Of a DNA stretch of 33,815 bases, positions 1 through 7,297 are shown piece by piece; the first letter of the stretch is position 1, and each line of letters starts with the position of its first letter. The notes under the pieces are model-generated. The model saw nothing but the letters and a program-made list of their open reading frames with translations, searched no databases and was not told the origin of the DNA. Where the stretch lies: assembly GCA_028687545.1 (NCBI GenBank), contig JAQTZZ010000045.1, positions 1-33,815 of the forward strand. The letters are read 5' to 3'. Made by a program: the position numbers and the translations under genes. The DNA comes from Candidatus Wallbacteria bacterium. Lineage in GTDB: Bacteria > Muiribacteriota > JAQTZZ01.

Positions 1-125
1 AGGCTTTTGTCGTTCCGCTCGGACCTCGGAGTCTCCTCCTCGATCTGGAACCAGCTCCCGGGCGCTCCGGCGCTTTCCCGGTCCGGACTTTCACCGGCGG
101 ACTGACGCAGTTTGTCAGGACGCAC
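1..125 (-). ncRNA. Probable 5' end of a group II intron (partial, runs off left edge)
   Basis: Read on the minus strand from 125, the sequence begins GTGCGTCCTGAC, matching the conserved GUGYG 5' end of bacterial group II introns. It continues with a short stem (CTGAC/GTCAG) and then GGTGAAAGTCCGG, which resembles the early domain I segment of many bacterial group II introns, followed by GC-rich paired segments. It is much more GC-rich than the flanking DNA. No reverse-transcriptase or maturase frame lies in the 125 bases available; it would lie to the left. What is seen is the 5' motif and compact stems; the intron assignment is inference from family knowledge. A different structured RNA with its own promoter is the main alternative, because a good promoter ends almost exactly at position 125. 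RNase P RNA was considered because of GAAAGTCCGG, but the rest does not fit. Confidence 0.6.
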
Positions 126-134
126 CACAATTTA

Positions 135-163
135 ATTATAGTCTGACCTAAGACGATTTGCAA
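135..163 (-). promoter_or_regulatory. Sigma-70-type promoter reading into the intron-like RNA
   Basis: On the minus strand TTGCAA (158-163) and TATAAT (135-140) are separated by exactly 17 bases, so transcription would start near 125-129, at the GTGCG end of the intron-like RNA. The -35 box overlaps a perfect 7-bp inverted repeat, TGCAACT (159-165) and AGTTGCA (173-179). The inverted repeat may be an operator or a remnant of an upstream terminator. The element is predicted from sequence only. Confidence 0.5.
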
Positions 164-201
164 CTAAATATCAGTTGCATTAAACCTGGCCTGACAGGAG
201 T

Positions 202-230
202 TTGACATTAACTTTTGATATTCTTATCCT
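202..230 (+). promoter_or_regulatory. Possible sigma-70 promoter upstream of leader copy 1
   Basis: TTGACA (202-207) is followed after 17 bases by TATCCT (225-230). A second -10-like box, TATAAA (232-237), lies just downstream at the same distance from the leader as the TATAAT of the second leader copy, so either box could set the start. Both predict a transcript beginning close to the first hairpin of the leader. Confidence 0.45.
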
Positions 231-231
231 G

Positions 232-380
232 TATAAAATGGTGACACTTGCAAAACTCGGTTTTTTAATAATATAGACTTTTGCAAGCGGTTTGGAAGCA
301 AGAGTTTTGTTAGTGCTCCATGAGCCTCTAACAAAATGTCTACCCGAAATAAAACGTAAAAACATTTTGCAAGAGGCTCA
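232..380 (+). promoter_or_regulatory. Structured leader RNA, copy 1, hiding the ribosome-binding site of the next gene
   Basis: Two hairpins can be drawn. Hairpin 1 pairs CACT (245-248) with AGTG (312-315) and CAAAACTC (251-258) with GAGTTTTG (302-309) around a 2x2 internal loop. Hairpin 2 pairs GAGCCTCT (322-329) with AGAGGCTC (372-379), extended inside by CAAAATGT (332-339) with ACATTTTG (362-369). The right arm of hairpin 2 contains AGAGG, the Shine-Dalgarno sequence of the gene starting at 381, so folding would block translation. A second copy with the same order of motifs lies at 17161-17283 in front of a histidine kinase gene. The -10 box TATAAA at 232 has the same distance to CACTTGCAAAACTC as in the other copy. 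I recognise no known riboswitch class. Regulation by a ligand, protein or small RNA is inference. Confidence 0.6.
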
Positions 381-590
381 ATGGGAAAATCATACATCTT
401 GAAAGTGCTTAAATTAATCGTTGCAGTGCTTTTATGTTTTCCTGCACTGCTGATGCCATATGAGCTTCGGATGAAGTACAACAAAGGTCTGGCTTTTTTT
501 TTCCATCTGCCTTTTGTGGTTTTCGGAAAATTAACTCATTATTTATTGAAAATGCTTGGGGTCAGGCCGGATGACATTGACTGGAATTGA
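381..590 (+). CDS. Small membrane protein of unknown function (69 aa)
   Basis: A 69-residue protein with a basic N-terminus and two hydrophobic segments, roughly residues 8-28 and 38-58, ending in a polar acidic tail (GVRPDDIDWN). It should be an inner-membrane hairpin protein. The start at 381 is preceded by AGAGG at 5-nt spacing, inside the leader hairpin described above. It is the first gene of an overlapping operon; the PP-loop ATPase gene begins 20 bases before its stop codon, implying translational coupling. Small membrane proteins of the SxtJ type occur beside DUF5989 and SGNH genes in other bacteria and this one sits in a comparable setting, but it is too short and diverged for me to assign it to that family. 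Function unknown. Confidence 0.7.
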   Translation: MGKSYILKVLKLIVAVLLCFPALLMPYELRMKYNKGLAFFFHLPFVVFGKLTHYLLKMLGVRPDDIDWN

Positions 591-1437
591 AAAAAAAGAT
601 TGCGTTCTCCTTTACTCAGGAGGCACTGATTCGACATGCACTGCTGCATTGATGGCAGAACATTTCCAGAATATTCACCTGTTGACTTTCTATCAGGGAA
701 GAGAAAAAAAGTCCTGTATCAGCGAAAATATCCAGGCTCTGGAAAATAAATTCGGGCCTAGGTTTATCCATAAAATCATCTCCACCACAAAATTAGTGAA
801 ATTTATCAGCTATCATCGTTATTTGAAATATCTGTTCAGGCATCGCTGGCTTGTTCTTTCAACCTGCGGCTTCACCACTCTCAGCTGGCACATCAATGCA
901 ATCGTGTATTGCCGTCTGCATCAGATTGAAGTGGTGGCTGACGGCTTGACCAGGGAATTGATGCATTTTCCCGGACATATGGATGCTGTGATGGAGATTT
1001 TCAGGAAACTTTACGCAGAATTCGGAATCAGCTATCAAAATCCGGTCCGCGGTTTCGATACCCCTCCTGACCGGCAATTCATAGACCGGCTGATAGTTGA
1101 CCAGCACGGCTTCTTTTTCCCGAGCGAAGAATCGACCGCTGCTGATCAGAGGACAACAGGACAATATCTTTACCAGCATGAAATCCTGCCGCATCCTGAC
1201 GTCAAAGGCTCTCCTATGGATCACAGGATGCAATATGACTGCTACCCCTTTATTTTATACAATGTCATGATCTTCTGGATTTATTTGAATTTCCAGTCTT
1301 ACGAAACTGTATCCGATAAAATGAGCCTCCTTTTTAAGGAAAAAGTGGATGATATGCGGATACTGCTGAAAGAATATTTCGAAAAAACCGGAGAAAGCCG
1401 GTTATCAGGATTGCTGGATGGATTTCAGGGCCAGTGA
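571..1437 (+). CDS. PP-loop ATP pyrophosphatase-like protein (adenine nucleotide alpha hydrolase superfamily)
   Basis: The N-terminus carries the PP-loop signature LYSGGTDST (S16-T22 counted from the ATG at 571), which binds ATP in enzymes that adenylate a carboxyl, carbonyl or tRNA base, such as QueC, asparagine synthetase and ThiI. The remainder (288 aa) has a conserved-looking DGLTRELMHFPGHMD segment but none of the zinc cysteines of QueC, so 7-cyano-7-deazaguanine synthesis is not supported. An in-frame TTG at 556 would add five residues; the ATG at 571 is preferred, with GGGGTCAGG upstream. The next gene starts at GTG overlapping its stop by 4 bases. In this setting (SGNH hydrolase, DUF5989 and small membrane proteins) it may activate a small acid for attachment to an envelope or natural-product substrate. 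Fold is confident, substrate unknown. Confidence 0.7.
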   Translation: MTLTGIEKKDCVLLYSGGTDSTCTAALMAEHFQNIHLLTFYQGREKKSCISENIQALENKFGPRFIHKIISTTKLVKFISYHRYLKYLFRHRWLVLSTCGFTTLSWHINAIVYCRLHQIEVVADGLTRELMHFPGHMDAVMEIFRKLYAEFGISYQNPVRGFDTPPDRQFIDRLIVDQHGFFFPSEESTAADQRTTGQYLYQHEILPHPDVKGSPMDHRMQYDCYPFILYNVMIFWIYLNFQSYETVSDKMSLLFKEKVDDMRILLKEYFEKTGESRLSGLLDGFQGQ

Positions 1438-2705
1438 GAAACTTCATTCAATCTTTAACGATTGTGATAATTTCACTTGTGGCCTGGATTGCAGTATTTG
1501 AATCAATCTCAATTTACTGGATAGACAGATGGGGCGACCCTCTTGATAAGGCAAAGCAGGTCCTGAATCCGGACAGCAGGCTGGGCTGGCGTCAAAAAGC
1601 TGATTATAACGGCCGTTTTCTGAAAATTGCCTTGAAAACAAATGAATTGGGAATGCGGAACATACCCCTCGCGAAGATCGATAAAAATGCAAAAACAATT
1701 CTAGTCCTGGGTCCTTCATCCACATTCGGCTGGGGGGTTGAAGAACAGCAGGCTTATCCCGCACTGCTTGAGGATTTGCTGGTCAGGAAATACAAAGACC
1801 AGGTGATAAGCGTGATCAATGCCGGGCAGATTGGTTTTTCCTCATGGCAGGGGCTTCAATTTTTTAAAAATGATCTTTCGGGAAAACTTAAATCAAACAT
1901 ATTGATCATTGCCTATGGAGTGAATGATGTTGACAGATTCCGTTTTTTCGATACCAGTCCCCTGCCCGATAAAGAAGAATTCGCAACCCCTAAAAAAACC
2001 TGGAAAATACGACTTCTGAATCTTCTCTACAGATTCAATTTCGGCAATCTGCTGTCCCGCAGGATTTTCAATCTGTTCGAAGACTTTAGCAGCCGGCCGA
2101 TTGGAATCCCAGTCAGAAGGGTTGATGACACGGATTTCGAAAAGAACATCAGGGAAATGATTCAGTTTGCAAAATCAAGCGGTTCGGAGATCATACTTTT
2201 GACATCTGCTTATAAGCTGCCTTCATTCGGAAGTGTTGAGCAAAAAATTAATGAACAGTATCAGGAATTGTTTGAGACCGGGGTAAAAAAATACGAGGAA
2301 AAACAGTATCTTGTAGCGCTGACATATTTTAAAAAAGCAACCGAAGTAAAACCAGACCGGAATCTGACTTATTACTACCTTAGTTCATGCTATTCTTATC
2401 TTGGAAATTCAGGTGAAAAAAAGAAAATGTTTGAAATGGCCCGCAGGACGGAACCCAAACGGATTGCCGAGGATGTAGATAAACTCAATCAGGTGTTGAT
2501 GAAAATTGCTGTACAGGAAGGCGTGTTATTGGTAGACTCTATGAAAAGCCTTTCGCTTTTAAGCCCTGACAGTGGATTCATAGACCCCATCCACATGTCT
2601 GCGCTTGGAAACGAAGCTGTGGCAGAAAATCTGGCGGTAGAGATTTACGGACATGATCTATTAAAGATCAATCAAAGAAGGGAATCGAATGAGCCAGGAA
2701 ATTGA
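1434..2705 (+). CDS. Membrane-anchored SGNH/GDSL-family hydrolase with a TPR insertion
   Basis: An N-terminal membrane anchor (about residues 5-28) leads into an SGNH hydrolase domain. The block I motif GPSSTFGWG supplies the nucleophile Ser95, block III is YGVND (Asn164), and DPIHMSALGNEA near the C-terminus gives Asp384 and His387, so the catalytic set is intact. Between blocks III and V, about residues 275-345 form a TPR-like helical pair (ALTYFKKATEVKPD and neighbours), unusual inside this fold. SGNH enzymes of this type remove or transfer acyl groups on polysaccharides or other envelope molecules. It starts with GTG overlapping the previous stop (GTGA), a sign of translational coupling, and its own end overlaps the DUF5989 gene by 17 bases. 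The protein would face the periplasm or cell exterior. Confidence 0.8.
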   Translation: MRNFIQSLTIVIISLVAWIAVFESISIYWIDRWGDPLDKAKQVLNPDSRLGWRQKADYNGRFLKIALKTNELGMRNIPLAKIDKNAKTILVLGPSSTFGWGVEEQQAYPALLEDLLVRKYKDQVISVINAGQIGFSSWQGLQFFKNDLSGKLKSNILIIAYGVNDVDRFRFFDTSPLPDKEEFATPKKTWKIRLLNLLYRFNFGNLLSRRIFNLFEDFSSRPIGIPVRRVDDTDFEKNIREMIQFAKSSGSEIILLTSAYKLPSFGSVEQKINEQYQELFETGVKKYEEKQYLVALTYFKKATEVKPDRNLTYYYLSSCYSYLGNSGEKKKMFEMARRTEPKRIAEDVDKLNQVLMKIAVQEGVLLVDSMKSLSLLSPDSGFIDPIHMSALGNEAVAENLAVEIYGHDLLKINQRRESNEPGN

Positions 2706-2892
2706 GACTACCCAGGATCATAAAACACGGCGCACTCTGCCAGGGCTGCTGATTTTTCTGCTGAAAGAACTGTTGCGAAAGAAAAAATGGATTTTGCTGC
2801 CGCTCTGGGTCTTACTGGCCGCAATAGCTCTGATCCTGTTCCTTACCGGCAGTCCCGCTATCCTGCCTGCAATCTATCTCATAGGTTTTTAG
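2689..2892 (+). CDS. DUF5989 family small membrane protein
   Basis: A 67-residue protein: polar N-terminus, then LLKELLRKKKWILLPLWVLL and a hydrophobic stretch, ending in PAIYLIGF. The basic RKKKW followed by LLP and a C-terminal aromatic residue is the pattern of DUF5989 proteins, which occur next to carbamoyltransferases, SxtJ-like proteins and SGNH hydrolases. AAGAAGGGA lies just upstream of the ATG. It overlaps the SGNH gene at its start and overlaps the convergent gene at its end by 14 bases, tail to tail. Here no carbamoyltransferase is visible; the PP-loop ATPase may take its place. Family match is good, role unknown. Confidence 0.7.
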   Translation: MSQEIETTQDHKTRRTLPGLLIFLLKELLRKKKWILLPLWVLLAAIALILFLTGSPAILPAIYLIGF

Positions 2893-4081
2893 ACAGCATT
2901 CTCTCTTTTATCACGGCTATTTCATCCGACAGATAGGTGGCGATCGCTTTGTGGCCCCATTTATTATATTGAAAGATATCAATGAAGTATTCTGGGGGAT
3001 ACCAGGTTTTGTCTTTTCCCAAAGAAGGGTCAAATTCCGAAAGCCAGTTTAAGCCTGCATAAAAGTCCACTGTCATTTCATGAGAAGGGGGATATCTTTC
3101 AAAAATCTTTTCTCCGTCAATAAAACTGGCCAGCTTGTATGAATCTGCAAGTTTCCGGTAAAAAGCTGGACTGATGCTGTGAATTACACTCTGCCGCAGG
3201 ATGATCACCGGGATCTGTTTTTCTTCGGCTGTTTTCAGCATCTGCATAGTGACATCTGCGAAAGCAGCAATGTTTTTTTTCATGATTCTTGTCACCAGAT
3301 AATCCCTGAATTTATCGTAAATCATGCTCTTCCTGACGATCACGTTCCCCGCAAGATGTAAAAACCACATCAGAGGACGATAAATACCGGATTCAGGGAA
3401 AAAGAATCCTCCCAGGAACTGGTTATCCCCCATAATCACCGGATCTATATATCCGTAATCCCAGATGATCAGATCTGGCTTGTAATCCAGGATTTCCATC
3501 TGCAGTTTTGCAAGCCCGACTATAGCAGAACCTTCCTGATTGCCGTAGTTCCACACTTCATAGACCGTATCTGTCTTCTGGCTGTTCAACCTTTGTTCGA
3601 GCTGGCTCGGGTATGTATCTTCATCGTTAACAGCATGTCCAAATGTGTGATATGATCCTAACGCGATGATCCGGAAAACATTTTCGGGTTTCTGGACTGT
3701 CCTCTGAGGTCCCCTGAATCCCAGATTATTAATGGTTGCGGTATAGGAAGTCTTTTCCCTGAATTCAGCCGGCCTTAGAAAGTCGTAAGATTCCAGGACT
3801 TTGTTCCTGGGCAGACTCATCTGGCTCGCAATCAGGTGCAGCCGCTCTTGATTGCGGAAATCTGTATTGGAAAAGAATTTGAAAGGAGGTAAAAGCGGGT
3901 TTGCATTGTCACGATTCAACCAGTATTGAGCTAGTCTGGGTATGGTGATTGCTTTGAAATTTCTGCCTGGCCCTGGAGGTTCCGGTTCAATCCTGAACCA
4001 GATTTCGCAGACTGCAACCAGCAGAAAGAGAAAAGTGAAAACATACAAAGCAAAATCCCAAATTTTCTTTGCAGGAATCAA
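2879..4081 (-). CDS. Degenerate SGNH-fold membrane protein (probable pseudoenzyme)
   Basis: A 400-residue protein with an N-terminal membrane segment (about 9-28) and an SGNH-like domain recognisable by order and spacing: NNLGFRG, then ALGSYHTFGHA, a WNYGNQEGS block II, DYGYIDP in block III and DIFQYNKWGHKAIA in block V. The catalytic positions are changed: the nucleophile Ser position in G-x-S-x-T is Tyr144, the block III Asn is Ile212, and the His of D-x-x-H is Gln371, while Asp368 remains. It therefore looks like a binding or scaffold protein rather than an esterase. The start is a TTG at 4081, 27 bases after the stop of the iron-sulfur flavoprotein gene, with GGGTGAT upstream, so it may be read from the same transcript. 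Its 3' end overlaps the DUF5989 gene by 14 bases. Confidence 0.7.
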   Translation of the reverse strand: MIPAKKIWDFALYVFTFLFLLVAVCEIWFRIEPEPPGPGRNFKAITIPRLAQYWLNRDNANPLLPPFKFFSNTDFRNQERLHLIASQMSLPRNKVLESYDFLRPAEFREKTSYTATINNLGFRGPQRTVQKPENVFRIIALGSYHTFGHAVNDEDTYPSQLEQRLNSQKTDTVYEVWNYGNQEGSAIVGLAKLQMEILDYKPDLIIWDYGYIDPVIMGDNQFLGGFFFPESGIYRPLMWFLHLAGNVIVRKSMIYDKFRDYLVTRIMKKNIAAFADVTMQMLKTAEEKQIPVIILRQSVIHSISPAFYRKLADSYKLASFIDGEKIFERYPPSHEMTVDFYAGLNWLSEFDPSLGKDKTWYPPEYFIDIFQYNKWGHKAIATYLSDEIAVIKERMLSKNL

Positions 4082-4108
4082 GATTTTCAGCTTAAAATCA
4101 CCCTTTTC

Positions 4109-7100
4109 TCAGCAATTCTTCTCTTTAGAGCAGCATTTGCAGGCTTCACCGTGTTCTTTTCCCAGGCACAGCAACAGTTGTTTGAGGATCTCGGTGCTTT
4201 CCAGTGATTTCTCCCTGGGCAGCCAGTCAGTGGAATGCGTTACCCGCCCGTCTGCGGCATGATAAGTGCCTTTTTTGTCCAGAACTGTAAGTAGTGGAAT
4301 CACAGTTCCGGCATAACCTTTCCGTGATTCTGGACTGAACCAGAAATCAAAGTCTTTCACAGGCAGGGCCTGCATTTCATATCCGTAATAAACATTCCCG
4401 CTGTTTTTAAGGTATTTCTTCAGTTCCTCGACTGTCACGCCCTTCAAGCCAGCATTTCTCAGACCTGGCGCATTCACGGTGCTTTCCAGCACAACGATAT
4501 TGTCAGTCGTTTTCCTGCAAACATCAATCAATTCAGAGGAAGCCAGCTTCTTTTCAATCACAAAGGTCGGCCGCTGGTTGAAGAGCTTGTGCCATTCTCC
4601 GCCATTGCCCAGAATTTCCCTGATGAAACCGGGGATCTTTTCTCTCTTCATGGCTGAATAGAGCGAAGTGAAATTCTGCCTGTCGCTCTTTTTTCCGATA
4701 AAAGCGATTCTGCTGCCGTCACGGGCCAGGATACGCAGATAAGGGTCAAGAGCAGCTTGCCAGTTTTCATCCTCCACACAACCTATTATCACCAAATTTT
4801 CCTTGGGTGCTTTCCCCAGCGAAGTGCATCCTGTAATTGTGAAATCCGGATTTTCGTCGATGAAGAAGCCGTTCTTCCCAAACACTGATTCCGACAGTTT
4901 ATTCAGCAGGAAAGCTTCCTCGTCCGAGATTCCGTTTCCAGCCACCAGGATGCCATCACCGGATTTTTTAAGAGCCCCTGCGATCTGTTCAAGTGTGACA
5001 GGCGTAAGTTTGCGTCCTTTCATCTGATATGGTCTGTCCGCAGGGTGCCGATCCATGTGATACATGAATGAGCCCAGCTGGCAGATATTCTTTTTGTAAG
5101 TATTCAATTCAGATGCCCGGATGTCAGTGATACAACTGTCAGCCCTGGAGACAGAAATTCCGCAGAGCAGTGAACAGCGATCGCAGAGCCCTTCCTGAAT
5201 TGTTGTTTTCCAGGGTCCGGTTTTGAGCATCCTGCTCTTTGGAGCTAAAGCTCCGGTCGGGCAGGCAGCAATGCACTGTCCGCAACTGTCGCAGCCTACC
5301 TTATCCAGAGGCTTCTGCATCGCGGGTGCCACCTCGACCTTGAAGCCGCGGTAAACGAAACCCAGTGCGCCGATGCCTTTGATTTCCAGGCAGGTGCGGA
5401 TGCAGCGGCCGCAGGTTATGCACTTGTTCTGATCCCTGATGATATAAGGATGTTTCTCGTCGATCGGGTGTTTCTGGACTGCACCCAGAAATCTGGTGGC
5501 CTGAGCCTGATAATCATTGGAGTATTTGCGCAGTTTGCATTCGAACACCTCGCCGCAGCCGCAGGAAAGGCAGCGCTGAGCTTCTTCCATGGCCTTTTTT
5601 TCACTGAGCCCCTTTTCCACTTCCACGAATTTTTTGATCCTCAGGGCCGGTTTCAGCATGGGCATTGTCACGCGCCCTTTTTTTTCCACATGAGCGAAGT
5701 CAGTTTCAGAAAGCTCCATCAGCTCGTTCTTTTTAATGTTGAATTCTTTTGGCACTTCAAGCGGCTTCCCGTTCAGGAAAGCGTCGATGCTGAAAGCTGC
5801 CTTTCTGGCACCGCCGATGGCTTCCACGGCAGTAGCCGCGCCCGATGCCACGTCTCCGGCAGCGAAGATATCGGGCTGTCCTGCGCGGCCATATTCGTCG
5901 GCAGTCAGGGTCCCCCATTTGCTGAATGTTACCAGGCTGCTCTCTTTCAGCAGGCAGGTGAGATCCGGGGCCTGTCCGATGGCTGCTATAATGTTGTCGA
6001 GAGGAATCTCGAAATCGGAATTGGGGATCGGGACCGGCTTCCTTCTGCCTGAGGCATCTGGTTCACCGAGTTCCATCCGGTTGCAGCGCAGCGCTGTAGC
6101 TTTGCCGTTTTCGGCAAGCACTGCGACAGGAGCGGTCAGGAACATCATCTTCACGCCTTCTTCCTTGGCTTCGTGGACTTCCACAGCCCAGGCGGGCATC
6201 TCTTTCTCGGTCCTGCGGTAGATCAGAGTGACCTCTTTGGCGCCAAGCCTGACCGAGGTGCGGACCGCGTCAATGGCGGTATTGCCTCCGCCGATCACAC
6301 CCACCCGCTTCCCGATCGGGAATTTGCCTTTAGCGCTTACTTCCCTCAGAAAATCGATGCCATTGAGCACCCCAGGGGTTTCCTCGCCTGGGACTTTCAT
6401 AGCTGAACCCTTGTGTGCGCCGATCGCGAGCAGAATCGCATTGTACCCGTCCCTGCGCAGAGACTCGATCGTAAAATCACGGCCCAGTTCCTTCCCATAC
6501 TCTATTTTCACATTCATGTCTGTGATGTATTTGATTTCTTTATCCAGGATTTCCCTGGGCAGCCTGTAAGAGGGAATGCCATAGCGCAGCATGCCTCCGG
6601 CTTGGGGAAGTTTCTCCAGAACTCTGCATTGATGCCCCATTTCAGCCAGAAAATAAGCCGCAGACAGTCCGGCTGGACCTGCTCCCACAATGGCTACTTT
6701 CTTTCCGGTCGGTTTCCCTGCCTTCGGATGATATCCGTCGGCAGCTTCAAGATCTGCATCTGCGAAGAATCGCTTGAGATTGGCGATCGCCACTGGTTTG
6801 TCCACGTAATTTCTGCGGCACTTGTCTTCGCAGGTACGCGGGCAGACGCGTCCGCAGACGAGAGGAAAGGGATTTTTCTCTTTGTGCAGCTTGCTGGCGG
6901 CATGGTAGTTTTTTGCGGCGATGTGGGCGATGAATCCCTGCACATCGACACCGGCCGGGCATTGCAGCTGGCAGGGAGCGATGCAGTCTCCCGGATGGTT
7001 GGAGAGCAGCAGTTCAAGCCCCAGTTTGCGGGTTTCTCTCAGCACTTCAGTATTGGTGCGCACAACCATGTTTTCTTTGATCTCATAGGAACAGGAAGGC

Positions 7101-7285
7101 ACGAATCCCCTGGCGCCCTCCACTTCCACAAGGCAGATGTAGCATGAGCCGAAAGGCTTCAGCCTGTCGTCATGGCAGAGGGTGGGAATGAAGATGCCAT
7201 TGTCCCGGGCTGCTTCGTAAACAGTCTGTCCGGGCCTGGCGCTGATTTTCTTGCCGTCGATTTCCAGATTTATGATTTTTTCCAT
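4109..7285 (-). CDS. NuoG/GltD-type fusion flavoprotein, large subunit of an electron-bifurcating oxidoreductase
   Basis: A 1058-residue multidomain redox protein. Order: 2Fe-2S ferredoxin (Cys37, 48, 51, 65); a GltD/NfnB-like module with cysteine motifs at 101-109 and 144-156, the FAD loop GAGPAGLSAAY (about 201), the NAD(P) loop GGGNTAIDA (about 332) and the FAD-closing AAGDVASG (about 475); a CLSCGC motif (572-577); two 4Fe-4S ferredoxin motifs (Cys622-632 and 665-675); then a molybdopterin-oxidoreductase-type cluster (Cys701, 704, 708, 735) and a degenerate NuoG-like C-terminal domain ending in a Cys-rich tail (CKCCSKEKNC). No hydrogenase H-cluster motifs are present, so it is not a hydrogenase. 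With the adjacent NuoF and NuoE subunits it most resembles the Sporomusa-type (Stn) transhydrogenases linking NADH, NADPH and ferredoxin. It starts 12 bases after the NuoF-like stop, with AAAGGAG upstream. Exact electron partners are inferred. Confidence 0.85.
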   Translation of the reverse strand: MEKIINLEIDGKKISARPGQTVYEAARDNGIFIPTLCHDDRLKPFGSCYICLVEVEGARGFVPSCSYEIKENMVVRTNTEVLRETRKLGLELLLSNHPGDCIAPCQLQCPAGVDVQGFIAHIAAKNYHAASKLHKEKNPFPLVCGRVCPRTCEDKCRRNYVDKPVAIANLKRFFADADLEAADGYHPKAGKPTGKKVAIVGAGPAGLSAAYFLAEMGHQCRVLEKLPQAGGMLRYGIPSYRLPREILDKEIKYITDMNVKIEYGKELGRDFTIESLRRDGYNAILLAIGAHKGSAMKVPGEETPGVLNGIDFLREVSAKGKFPIGKRVGVIGGGNTAIDAVRTSVRLGAKEVTLIYRRTEKEMPAWAVEVHEAKEEGVKMMFLTAPVAVLAENGKATALRCNRMELGEPDASGRRKPVPIPNSDFEIPLDNIIAAIGQAPDLTCLLKESSLVTFSKWGTLTADEYGRAGQPDIFAAGDVASGAATAVEAIGGARKAAFSIDAFLNGKPLEVPKEFNIKKNELMELSETDFAHVEKKGRVTMPMLKPALRIKKFVEVEKGLSEKKAMEEAQRCLSCGCGEVFECKLRKYSNDYQAQATRFLGAVQKHPIDEKHPYIIRDQNKCITCGRCIRTCLEIKGIGALGFVYRGFKVEVAPAMQKPLDKVGCDSCGQCIAACPTGALAPKSRMLKTGPWKTTIQEGLCDRCSLLCGISVSRADSCITDIRASELNTYKKNICQLGSFMYHMDRHPADRPYQMKGRKLTPVTLEQIAGALKKSGDGILVAGNGISDEEAFLLNKLSESVFGKNGFFIDENPDFTITGCTSLGKAPKENLVIIGCVEDENWQAALDPYLRILARDGSRIAFIGKKSDRQNFTSLYSAMKREKIPGFIREILGNGGEWHKLFNQRPTFVIEKKLASSELIDVCRKTTDNIVVLESTVNAPGLRNAGLKGVTVEELKKYLKNSGNVYYGYEMQALPVKDFDFWFSPESRKGYAGTVIPLLTVLDKKGTYHAADGRVTHSTDWLPREKSLESTEILKQLLLCLGKEHGEACKCCSKEKNC

Positions 7286-7297
7286 TTTTCCGCTCCT

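Noticed and set aside
1-125. RNase P RNA, because of GAAAGTCCGG
   Set aside because: The motif is too close to the 5' end and the following conserved RNase P segments are absent, while the GTGCG start fits a group II intron better.
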